A DNA stretch of 64,000 nt from Zygaena filipendulae (taxonomy: Eukaryota > Arthropoda > Insecta > Lepidoptera > Zygaenidae), in NCBI GenBank assembly GCA_907165275.2, contig OU015669.1:9446501-9510500 (forward strand). The letters run 5' to 3'. Below are positions 55,901 through 64,000 of this stretch, piece after piece. The position numbers and the translations under genes were made by a program. Position 1 is the first letter of the stretch. Each line of letters opens with the position of its first letter. The notes beneath the pieces were generated by a model. The model was not told where the DNA came from and ran no database searches. It saw only the letters and a list, made by a program, of their open reading frames with translations.

Positions 55901-58900
55901 TATCCTTCTCTGTACCCCTGAAAACGTGTATGCAAAATTTTGTGGTGATCGGTTGAGCCGTTTAGCCGTGAAAGCGTAACAAACAAACAAACTGACTGTG
56001 TCGATCGTCCGTGGTTGTACCCGCGTTAATTTCGGTATTCCCGCGGGAAGTCTTTGCCCCGGTATAAAAGCCCCCTATATGTCACTCAGCAACGCTATAG
56101 CTACCGTTGCAGCATCTTATAAATGTTTTTTTTTTTAAATCGGTTCAATAGTTCTTGAGTTTATCCATTACAAAACAGACAGACAAACACACAATAAAAA
56201 AATCTTTTTTCTTTGTAATAGGGAATAGACAAATTTTGATTTCTCATTTCTAATTTGAGCACGGCTGTTCACTGTTCAGCCCATATTTTTTTCATATTTT
56301 TAAAATGATAGAAAAATTTCCCACAAAATTGGAAAATTCTAGAAAAACTGGAACCGCTTATTTCTGGAAAGGGATGCTTTTAATTTATAGAGACAGATAT
56401 CTGTTGGGTAAGCTAGTTCGAAATTGTCTTATGGCACTCAAATTCATAGTAAAATCTATTTTATGTACAGACCACACCTAGTTAAAGTTATATTATTATT
56501 GTATGTATATGGATAATAATAATATATTATATGTACATAATTTAGCAGATTTGTTGGGAAATTCTTCTACATTCTTGGATAGGTATTTATTTAGTCCACA
56601 GCGTTTTCATGTCTTTGGTTGAGTTAAGTATACATATAAAAAATCTTTGTGATTTATTTATATTCTAATAGGTAATGTAATAGGAGCGACAGCGTACTGT
56701 ATTGTAGTTTTCAGTGAATACCTAAGTTATTTTTTATGTCTTAGATTTTAATCTAAGTTAGTTTACTAAATTGAGTAAAATATACTTATAGTACACGGTG
56801 GTCTACTTGAGGTGGAATCTTTAGTATACTGTGTTATTACTAATTGGAAATTACATAAATAAACAAAGGAAAATAAAAAAACCGAATGATTACGTACTTA
56901 ATTTTTTTAATGGTAAACTAATTAGGTAATTAATATTTTTTATTATTAAATCATAGTTGTCGGTCATGTTAGAAACACTTGTTGGTACAACTAAGAAAAA
57001 TACATACCCCGATGTTTTGATACATAGGTATGTGAAAAAATATTATTTTTTCAATTTCATTTCTTCAAATATTCCCCATTAACTATTTTCGGCGTAATTT
57101 TTAATGTAGAAACCGCCGCTTTGTTTTTATTAGTCGATTGTGAAACTCTTTACGTAGTTAAAGGTATTTACACTATTTGTATTTTAAGCAATTTACTAAT
57201 TCTCAAATCTTATTATAATTGTCGTCTCTTCACTATCCGGCGCAATGAGAGAGACAGAAAATATCTTGAGAGGTGAACGACTCTTGAGTAGGTATACCCA
57301 CCTAAAGAGTCGTTCACCTCTCAAGATTTATTAGTGTTTATAAATATGGCATCTTGATTTTCAGTGTATAGCCGTATGTACAGGAATGATATTTTAGGAT
57401 AATTATTTGACCTCACAATTTATACGTTTTATTTGTCATATTTCAGGAAGATGGTGCTAAAGAGATCTTAAAAGACACACATTTATGTAAGTACTTACCA
57501 CTATGACGCCGTGACGGAAAATGAATCTTTGCTCCCATCCGTGCCGTGCGATAAGGAACTAACTACGTTCCAAAAAAAAACATACATACAGCCGAATACA
57601 GAACCTCCTCTTTTTTGGGAGTCGGTTAAAAAGGAGTATGATAACACATGGATAACAAATTGACACACCATTTAGTGAGCTCACGAGGGTTGCATTTCGT
57701 ATTATATGTTATGGAGGTGCCGATTGAGGTTTAGGTTTAAGTAACATATAATAAATGGGCTAGTTAGTAGTTGACTGCCATTGAGTTTAAATTTCGCGTG
57801 ACGTCACTATCCTGTGTAGTTTGTATGGGCGGTTAATGACGTCACAAACCTACTTATATGTAGGTATGTTTGTATATTTTCATCATGGAGGATGAATTTC
57901 CATTAATTTGAAAAGCAAAAAATACGTGTCCATTATTTTTTTGTTTTCTAACTGACGGACTAATTAAAATTTTGATTTTCAAAAGTCGTCAACTTCCCTA
58001 TTGTCTGTTTAATTAATGTTATCCTATATTATCTAACTACAACCGCGATCGCATTAGAATATATGTATATATGTATATACCTGTAATGATTGCAGTTTGT
58101 TAAATAAATAAATAAATAACTGGTAGAGAATGCCTTAGGCATTAAGTCTGCCTTTTGTACGATAATGTGCAAAAAACTTCTTTAAATAAATAAATAAATG
58201 AATGTGCAGCGTCGCGCGACGAGTGCGCGCGCGCGGTGGCGGTCGCGCGGTGGGTGCTGCGGCAGACGTGGCGCGGCAGCTGCCCCAGCGCGCAGCTGGC
58301 GCGCGACCTGGTGGTGCTGGCGGTGCCGCGCGCGCACGCGCAGGCCTTCGCCGCCGCCGCCGACGAGGGCCGGGCGCCGTACGAGGCGCACGTGCGCGCC
58401 AACGGGTTTATGGGTGAGCTCGAGCCTCGAATTTTAATTTTTTTTTCGAACACCTGCAACTAGGGGCTAGGGCTGCGTTCCGAAACTACAGTACCTACAA
58501 TCAGTGTGATTTCGCGGTAAATAATTAGTACGATGTTTCAAATAAACATTTACATTCGATGGCATAAAGCGAAAAGGTCATTATCTCGAAAATTAGTCAA
58601 AATTATTCTACTATGTATTTATCTTCGCAGATAGTTTTCTTTTCTTTCTTTTTCATCTTTCTGTTTATACTCCGAGTCCTCACCGAATTACCGTCCTATT
58701 TCGCCGGTTAGTTTAGTGACGCACCATTGTGTTCCACCACATATTTCTGAACAGCTCACTCGAAGGCACACTAAGCAGTAAGCACACACGAGAACTTTGG
58801 CTACTGCGAGTCCGTGTGCACACGAGAGCTGTTTCAGAACGCGGCCCTAGTTTGAGTAAGCCTATTTCCAGCAGTGGTTATATTTCGGTTGATATGATGA

Positions 58901-59184
58901 TGATAAAGCCTCTATCTATTTGTACGTTTATATCTACTCGTTAATCAAGAGGGTGTTTTGTATTTTTTTTTTTAGTTAACAAGGTAGTAGACACATCAAT
59001 CAGCCCCGGACCCGATGGCTCAAAAGACACGATACAGCTGAACATAGTCACAGAGGACATTTTCTCCGGGGATCGGTTCAACAAGAAAATTTTCTTAGAC
59101 GAGCACAGTGTCAACACACTATTGCAGGAACTCAAGAATGCATACAAGAGAATGGAGGAAATAGACCCCATGGTTATTAGTTAA
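52911..59184 (+). CDS. COMMD4: COMMD4 homologue (COMM domain-containing protein 4), five coding exons
   Basis: COMMD proteins assemble into the Commander complex that recycles membrane cargo from endosomes. The proposed coding exons are 52911-52913, 53407-53529, 57447-57486, 58210-58413 and 58976-59184 (with stop). They sum to 579 nt, so 192 residues, against about 199 in human COMMD4. Every junction is GT-AG and the phases match: ATG|GTAAGC, CCT|GTAAGT, T|GTAAGT and G|GTGAGC. The start MKFKFCSGGDCPLW fits the family N-terminus. The middle is the HN helical domain (ECARAVAVARWVL, LARDLVVLAVP). The C-terminus is a COMM domain (DTIQLNIV, then FLDEHSVNTLLQELKNAYKRM). The COMM domain looks about six residues short near its usual Trp, so a tiny exon between 58414 and 58975 may be missing. 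Exon 1 is inferred from ATG followed directly by a donor and is the least certain. Confidence 0.85.
53407..53529 (+). CDS. COMMD4: COMMD4 exon 2
   Basis: 41 codons, phase 0 at both ends, acceptor ATTATTGCAG and donor GTAAGT. Translates KFKFCSGGDCPLWALAGL onward to HILEEQP. Confidence 0.88.
53633..53750. mobile_element. 'AGAAAACTAAGGAACTTA' TIR element
   Basis: TAGAAAACTAAGGAACTTATC / GATAAGTTTCTTAGTTTTCTA ends; about 118 bp; in COMMD4 intron 2. Its left end is the unoccupied counterpart of the 19698 insertion site. Confidence 0.8.
53889..54139 (-). repeat. Interspersed repeat 'GGCAAACGGGC', inverted copy
   Basis: GCTAGCTACCACCTTCAAG, GGTCGGCAACGCACCTGC, TGCCCGTTTGCCCCCTATG; the reverse complement of 13141-13350. 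Confidence 0.7.
54175..54570. mobile_element. Eroded Helitron pieces
   Basis: CTGCTCGACCGATCACCATG with ACACGTTGTCAGGGGC (plus), and CGCGTGAGTCTCGGAATTCC (minus) at about 54425. Confidence 0.45.
54895..55487. mobile_element. GGGCCC-end MITE split by a nested element
   Basis: GGGCCCTTATTCACTATGACC left end and ATAGTGAATAGGGGCCC right end. The MITE is interrupted at GACCAAC by the 54927-55281 insertion. Located in COMMD4 intron 2. Confidence 0.85.
54927..55281. mobile_element. 355-bp hAT-like TIR element nested in a MITE
   Basis: The 31-bp terminal repeat starts CTCAGACCAAATAAAAACTA and is exact at both ends; similarity continues for about 20 more bases. The flanking 8-mers GTCCAACA and GACCAACA differ at one position, fitting a hAT-type 8-bp duplication. 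Confidence 0.82.
55509..56200 (-). mobile_element. Cluster of at least three Helitron fragments
   Basis: CTAGCTGCTCCCCGCGG at 55509; CCCCGCGGTTTCACCCGCG at about 55712; TCTTCCGCGTTAATTTCGGAG at about 55848 running to CGTAACAAACAAACAAACTG; and a further GTTGTACCCGCGTTAATTTC head at about 56012. Confidence 0.65.
57263..57327. repeat. Perfect 23-bp-stem hairpin in COMMD4 intron 2
   Basis: ATCTTGAGAGGTGAACGACTCTT (arm 57263-57285) is exactly complementary to 57305-57327. The 19-base loop itself contains TAGGTATACCCA. Confidence 0.92.
57447..57486 (+). CDS. COMMD4: COMMD4 exon 3 (40 nt)
   Basis: Acceptor TATTTCAG, donor GTAAGT. Encodes EDGAKEILKDTHL plus one base, which completes a Ser codon with exon 4. 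Matches the EKILKLT-type segment of COMMD4. Too short for open-frame methods. Confidence 0.8.
57751..58003. mobile_element. CRE-bearing fold-back MITE in COMMD4 intron 3
   Basis: TTTCGCGTGACGTCAC and TTAATGACGTCACAAAC with CTAACTGACGGACTAATTA and CTTCCCTATTG at the right. The left outer arm is shortened. Confidence 0.82.
58118..58203 (+). mobile_element. LINE 3' tail abutting a COMMD4 splice acceptor
   Basis: GGTAGAGAATGCCTTAGGCA, TTAAGTCTGCCTTTTGTAC and a TAAATAAATAAATAAA tail are a 3' end widespread in lepidopteran non-LTR elements. The tail stops about six bases before the acceptor AG of exon 4. A second AAATAAAT array (about 58100-58116) flanks the left side. Confidence 0.75.
58210..58413 (+). 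CDS. COMMD4: COMMD4 exon 4 (GC-rich)
   Basis: Encodes SRDECARAVAVARWVLRQTW through YEAHVRANGFM. It is extremely GC-rich next to AT-rich introns. The acceptor ATGTGCAG has an AAAT array, not pyrimidines, just before it. Frames on both strands across it are shadows of high GC. Confidence 0.85.
58976..59184 (+). CDS. COMMD4: COMMD4 exon 5, COMM domain and stop
   Basis: Poly(T) acceptor ending TTTTTTAG. Encodes VNKVVDTSISPGPDGSKDT, QLNIV, then the helical FLDEHSVNTLLQELKNAYKR and EEIDPMVIS-stop. The antisense frame at 58941-59171 is its shadow. ATTAAA at 59338 is a possible polyadenylation signal. Confidence 0.9.
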
Positions 59185-59553
59185 TTAATAGAAGTAATAT
59201 TTTTTTAATTTGCGAGCTCGTTGAGAAATGGGTTTAAATTTTGGCTATGACCAGAAAAAAAAATCTCATTAAGTACTTACTCGTATGTACGCATTTATTT
59301 TATTAAGTAGGTACTTTACCATAATTTTAAAGTGGCCATTAAAATAATGTGATTAAAGTTTAAAACATAAATTCTCTTTAATTTTTTTTGTTTTATTTGC
59401 ATCCTATATAATAGCAGTAGCAAAAAACAAAGTACACAGGACATAAACTGGCACTTATCTTCACTTTTCTATTTGTGGTGTAGTTTTCACACCTAGTAGG
59501 TATATTGTGTAGGAGACGGAGAAGCGATAGGCTATCGCTATAGGTGCGCAATA

Positions 59554-60177
59554 GGGTACTTGCATGAATTTTTTTTTCAGTCTATTTTAAAGATATATGG
59601 CCTACTTAAACAAAGCAAGAAAAAGAAAAAATATATATGCATAAATTAATTAAATAGAACGTTTCAAATTTCCTACTTTAGACTTTACCGCCGAAACGCG
59701 GAATGACGTCACTTGTTCAAAATTACGCCTTATTAATCTGTGATAGAAATGTCACTGTCGTATTGACAGGATCATGTGACACTGACAGACAGGTAACTTC
59801 AATATCCAAAAGCGAAATTAAGGTTGAACTGTGTCGAGTTACTTCCAAAACTTCCAGTAAAGAATAGAAATGCATCTTACCAATGCATTTTAAAGTAAAA
59901 AACTTCAGAAAATAAAAAAAATGCGTTGACTGTATGCACTTGGTTTCTTTTGCCTTCTCTGAAAGAGGTAAATGTTTCCTAAAAAAATAAAAGTGACGTC
60001 ATGTGTTAAGCTTGGCTGTGATTGGTGTTTCGTTGCAACGTTCCGTTTTACAAAATTAAAAGATATTTTGGAAACTATTGAAAATTTTTTAGTAAATTTT
60101 TCACGATAACGCTTTTCTAAGGCTCTATTTTTGAAATATTGACACAATTTCTTATAACAAATTTCATGCAAGTACCC
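59554..60177. mobile_element. 0.62-kb TIR element, copy 2
   Basis: GGGTACTTGCATGAA / TTCATGCAAGTACCC ends bounded by TA; collinear and very similar to 29052-29669. It carries TGACGTCA twice (59705 and 59993). It lies between COMMD4 and C2CD5. Confidence 0.87.
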
Positions 60178-61165
60178 TATTACGTGATCCGCATCATTGG
60201 ACAAGCAAGAAAGTCACGTCACAACACTCACAAGTAGTGATGTGCCGGGTATCCGTATCCGCGGGAGAAGAAAGATACGTATTCATTACTTTTTGACAGA
60301 TCTTTTACCTTATTAATTTTCAATACATAGATGAAAGGAAGAATTTGCGTAATAGTGCCCATTAGTGATAAACAGTGTTTGGAAACAGTGAAATAAGATG
60401 AAATGGGGCGTTCGTAGGAAGGTTGTCGTTTTGCTTTATACAAACGCGTGCCTCAACTCCCATTCAACGGAGACGAGTTGCATCCAAAAGTTTCCAATGC
60501 ATCTCAAAGTACTTACCTAATAAATGACTTCAGAAAAGATCTAACTAAGCTGTATAAACTAAGATTCTTTTGCCTTCCCCTAAAGAAATAAACTTAATAA
60601 AAAAACAATACTGTCAGTGTCACTTGACGTGAGGTGACTGACGTTTGTATGTCTTTCATTCAATTTCGGCAGCAGTTGTATTTTCGGGTAGGTAGGTAAC
60701 GATTTATTTTTATAAACCCTCAATTGTCTAATAATAAACGAATACGTTACAATCAGAGCACACATTAGATACGCAGTGTGTAAAAAGATATTCGGAGAAA
60801 ACGTAAAATAATCGGAACCGATTTGATAGCTAACATAGTAAACATCAGCGAATTTACAACTTTGTTTACAAGCTACTTCACGCTGAAATTGTGATAAATA
60901 TTAAGACATTCCGCTAAATATTCTGCTTCAAAAAAATCTGTGAACACATTGCGATCCAATATTGTGACAAAGACTGCTAGTTTATGTTTCCATCAGCTTT
61001 AACAACTGATAAGATCGTGTATCTCTACCTTTTGATTAAAACGCTCCTAATCTGACGGAAAATAGTGATAAACCTATTGGATATGATGCAAAACGTTTCC
61101 TAACAGTACAGTTCCGTAATATCGCTAGCGACTTTTAGTGATAACTTTGGCTGAATACCTTCAAA

Positions 61166-61345
61166 ATGCCGGGAAAAATCAAGGTAAAAGTTTTGGCCGG
61201 GCGTAATTTGCCTGTGATGGACCGAGCCGCCGACACGACCGATGCCTTCGTGGAGATCAAGTTCGGTGGCGTGACGCACAAGACTGATGTGTGCCGCAAG
61301 TCTCTGAACCCTCACTGGAACAACACAGAGTGGTATCGGTTCGAA
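61166..61345 (+). CDS. C2CD5: C2CD5 (CDP138-like) first coding exon, N-terminal C2 domain
   Basis: Encodes MPGKIKVKVLAGRNLPVMDR, TDAFVEIKFGG and the SLNPHWNNTEWYRFE segment, 60 residues ending exactly at the donor GAA|GTGAGT in phase 0. This is the start of the C2 domain of the C2CD5 family, whose mammalian member binds calcium and phospholipid and promotes GLUT4-vesicle fusion downstream of Akt. The Asp residues in VMDRAADTTD sit where the first calcium-binding loop is expected. Only this exon is visible; the rest of the gene, normally about 1000 residues, must lie beyond 64000, or in exons too short to recognise. The antisense frame at 61100-61315 is a shadow. Confidence 0.88.
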
Positions 61346-61825
61346 GTGAGTATAATCTCTAACTACAACTAAACTAAATGCCTGCTACTTTCTGACTCTA
61401 TAATTTTTTAATATACCTACATACGAGAATTTCTAAAATTGATAATATGTCAACCACTTTCTAAGTTTCTGGAATAAGCAAAAGTTGTGAAACCAGCCAA
61501 TTTTTGAAGTTAAGGTAGGTAGGTATAATAAAATTGATCATGGTTGAATTTCAGGCTATCATGTCTTGAGAGATGGATCTGACATTGACATAAATATTTT
61601 TAATCCTCTTTATTTCTCCTTTCACTCCAGAGAGTTTCCAAAAATCCATAGGTATATGTCTTTACTAATACTAAGAAGCTGAAGAGTTTGTTTGTTTGGG
61701 TAAATGTGCTAATATTAGGAACTACTGGTTTGAATTGACAATTCTTGTTGTGTTGGATAGTCCATTTATCAAAAAAGGTTATATAACATCACTATATTAT
61801 GACCAATAGGACTGACCCATCAAAT

Positions 61826-61857
61826 TAACACGGGTGAAACTGCCGGGCACAGCAAGT
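61826..61857 (+). mobile_element. Helitron 3' scrap in C2CD5 intron
   Basis: AACACGGGTGAAACTGCCGG then GGCACAGCAAG. Confidence 0.5.
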
Positions 61858-62027
61858 CTTTAAAATTATATACACAATGAATTTTTCAAGTGGGCAAGAA
61901 TGGCCAAATCCGAATAATTAAAAAATAGCAAAATATTCTCAAAAAAGTCTCGAGGCAGATTTTGTTGAGAACAGACACTTTTTTAATATAATTAAACCCC
62001 ATCTTGAAATATTTCGCCATTTAATAG

Positions 62028-62261
62028 TGTAGTGTTTGTGTCTATAAGTAGGTAGATATAATACATTGTCTCATGTACCCAGAGAGGGTATAAATAAATA
62101 TCGTGGGGATATATAAAGATTGTCAACATCACCGGGCGGGTAGTCTGTTGTTAGGCGCGGAGCGAGTCGGACGTGCGCTCGCGCAAGGATCAAGGAGTAG
62201 TAGTGAGTGAGTGATAAACCTATACGTAGTGACGGTAAACACTACAAATGGCGACGAGGAT
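62028..62261 (+). mobile_element. Ty3/gypsy LTR plus primer-binding site
   Basis: The LTR runs from TGTAGTG (62028) to CACTACA (62246), a 7-bp perfect inverted pair of the TG...CA type. It is about 219 bp with TATAAATAAA and ATATAAAG inside. Two bases later TGGCGACGAGGAT (62249-62261) is complementary to the 3' end of tRNA-Ser(GCU) with CCA, a primer used by several Ty3/gypsy lineages. Internal genes and the second LTR are absent. It lies in the first C2CD5 intron. Confidence 0.72.
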
Positions 62262-62308
62262 AAACTACAAAGGCCAACAAAAAAAAAAATAAGAAATAGA
62301 AGGAAGGA

Positions 62309-62375
62309 AGCTGTTCCCCGCGGTTTCGTCCGGGTGGTTTCGGAGTTCTGGTAGGAGTCCCAGGAGATACGCAAG
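62309..62375 (-). mobile_element. Helitron head fragment
   Basis: AGCTGTTCCCCGCGGTTTCG then TTTCGGAGTTCTGGTAGG. Confidence 0.6.
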
Positions 62376-62682
62376 TACTATCTATGCTTTTATTAAACTA
62401 ATTTTCATTTAATTGAAAATATCATACCAAAGTGTGATCAGTGGAGCTAGGATGCGCAACATGATAAAATTTTATCGAGCCATTTTATCGATTCTCGTCG
62501 ACATAATATATCGTTTTGTCTACCAATGGTAAAAAATGTTTAACCGAATCTAGTCTTAACTCAATACCCCACTACTGCACTTTTTTGCTTGGACGCCCAC
62601 AAATATTTGTCGTGTCGACAATTTTATCTTTCGTTCGATAAACATATCATGTTGCGTATCCTAGCTCCGCTGATATCGGAAT

Positions 62683-62832
62683 TTCATTAAATTGAATTTA
62701 TGGCTTGAGATTTCGGAGTTCATTAAATTGAAGGTATTGCCGGGTAGTTCATTAAATTGAATTTGAGGCTTCTTGAGATTTCGGAATTTCATTAAATTGA
62801 AGGTATTGCCAGGTAGTTCATTAAATTTAATT
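62683..62832. repeat. Two-and-a-bit tandem copies of a 65-70-bp unit
   Basis: Each unit contains TTCATTAAATTGAATTT, CTTGAGATTTCGGA and TTCATTAAATTGAAGGTATT, then GCC(G/A)GGTAG. Units are at about 62683-62747 and 62748-62817, plus a partial third. Within C2CD5 intron 1. Confidence 0.85.
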
Positions 62833-62999
62833 TAAGTTTTTTTTGAAACTTTGAGCTTCTTTTAAATAAGAGGTACTTATTGTACGTACAAAAGTGCTGT
62901 ATGTGTCAAAAGTGTTGGGACCTATATAATAAAAGGTTTATTGTCTTCCACATAATTGAATGTATTTTTGGGTCGAAACGTTTGTTGTCCATTCAATTG

Positions 63000-63110
63000 G
63001 ATGAATAAATGAATGAAAAACACGTTATTGAACACCACAAACAGTACAATGAAAAAAAATTGAAAGCAGGAATGCTAAGTGGCTCCAAAGGGCGGCCTTG
63101 TCACTGTGAA
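63000..63110 (-). repeat. (GAAT)n-tailed repeat end
   Basis: GAATAAATGAATGAAAAACAC then AACACCACAAACAGTAC and CCAAAGGGCGGCCTTGTCAC; shared with 46287-46365. Confidence 0.6.
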
Positions 63111-64000
63111 ACGATTTCGCCTAGGTTACCAGGTGGAGTATAGAGACATTTATTACAGTAAATACAGTAGGTAGGTGGTGCAGTAGCACAGCAATTCAAA
63201 TGCGAAAAATTATAAAAAAAAATATGCATACAAATAAAAATTATATAAAATATAGTATACAACAATAATGCAAATACGTAATGGTGTCGTAGTATATAGA
63301 AACTGCAATAACCAGGGGTTGGTGTATTTTCAATTAATTAATGTCAACAGCCGTAATAGGGTAGATAGATCGTAAATGCCGTTGTGTAGGTATCCACATG
63401 TATAATAGTATTCCGGTAGCTTATCGGACTTTGTTGTCAAGTTTTGATGTACGACCTTAGTGGCACATTCTACCAGGTTGTTTCTGTAGGGTGTGTTAAG
63501 CACCTAGTTAGATTCTTTCGTGATAGCTTGGCGTCACAACTGTCATCACTTCTGCGCTGCATGCGCTTTAGGGTCACCGCGACCAGCGATGACAACGCTC
63601 AAGTGGAGTGCGGTAATAGGCTCGTAGTATCATCGTCTAGTGTGTGTGTGTGTGACTTTGACATTAACAACCGAGTGGCGGTTCATGTCGCTGTCTTTGT
63701 AATGGGAATCATTCGCTATGACCTGAGAGATCACAAACAAGTGACAATTATCTGGTAGCTAGTCTGGTTTTCTCATTTCTCTGCCTATGTCATTCCTCTG
63801 TCCGTTAAGGCAAAATAAATCGATAATAAAAGAGCAGGTTTGAGCGATGAGGGGCTTCTTTTGGTTGATTTGACGTGAGAAGGAGTTGCTCATCACTAAA
63901 TTGCTCGTATGACGTCATAATAGGTAAGAGAGGGTAACACACTTTTCCTGCCCGTATTCAAAATCATTGTCGTAAACTGGAATACGCTTAAAAGTCAACA
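63111..64000. other. Right edge, probable C2CD5 intron
   Basis: No exon could be recognised. The 104-codon frame at 63444-63758 has no detectable domain and a non-ATG start, and is not called. One TGACGTCA at 63911. Confidence 0.4.

Noticed and set aside
7081..56200. CRISPR array
   Set aside because: Regularly recurring GC-rich blocks are dispersed Helitron copies at irregular spacing in a eukaryotic genome, not repeat-spacer units.
58142..58459. Several long frames on both strands around 58.2-58.4 kb
   Set aside because: All are shadows of the GC-rich COMMD4 exon; only the frame in phase with exons 3 and 5 is supported.
63444..63758. 104-codon frame near the right edge
   Set aside because: Non-ATG start and no recognisable domain; it does not resemble the C2CD5 continuation.
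61346..64000. Second exon of C2CD5
   Set aside because: Searched by eye for the continuation of the C2 domain after a good acceptor; nothing convincing was found.

Overview
This is an AT-rich insect nuclear window, almost certainly from a moth or butterfly (Lepidoptera). Two lines of evidence point there. A minus-strand neuropeptide precursor (34687-35694) encodes three insect kinins of the helicokinin type, one identical to helicokinin II. The intergenic DNA is packed with Lep1-like non-autonomous Helitrons (5' TCC(T/C)ACTAATATTATAA, 3' CTAG), which are typical of lepidopteran genomes. The species cannot be named from the sequence alone.

Four protein-coding loci are supported. (1) A compact, intronless Pin1/dodo prolyl isomerase lies at 32835-33308 (+). 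(2) The kinin (leucokinin) precursor lies at 34687-35694 (-), convergent with Pin1; its true start follows a splice acceptor, so the upstream part of the open frame is intron. (3) A COMMD4 homologue (+) was rebuilt here from five coding exons over about 6.3 kb (52911-59184). Its exon phases join exactly to give 192 residues, and one exon is extremely GC-rich. (4) The first coding exon of a C2CD5 (CDP138-like) C2-domain gene lies at 61166-61345 (+) and continues beyond the right edge. Other open frames are mostly repeat-derived or chance.

Layout: 1-31 kb is a gene-free repeat field. It holds Helitrons, fold-back MITEs, a 5'-truncated LINE with target duplication (16.3-16.9 kb), a LINE endonuclease/RT scrap (14.4-14.9 kb) and two 0.6-kb TIR elements (one here, one at 59.6 kb). 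31-36 kb is the Pin1/kinin pair. 36-52 kb is again repeats, including a tRNA-derived SINE (41.3 kb), a Helitron/TIR-element/Helitron nest (41.7-42.2 kb) and a mariner relic (49.0-49.6 kb). 52.9-59.2 kb is COMMD4. 61-64 kb is C2CD5 exon 1 plus intron, which holds a solo-like Ty3/gypsy LTR with a tRNA-Ser primer-binding site.

The most notable non-gene signals are these: a dispersed fold-back MITE that carries paired perfect cAMP-response octamers (TGACGTCA), giving about 22 octamers in 64 kb; a palindromic Harbinger-like MITE whose exact boundaries and 3-bp TAA duplication can be read against an empty-site relative elsewhere in the window; a perfect 23-bp hairpin in a COMMD4 intron; a LINE tail abutting a COMMD4 splice acceptor; and a retroposon 3' stem-loop whose stems covary between copies. 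No dedicated new gene system was found. The four genes have no evident functional link to one another.
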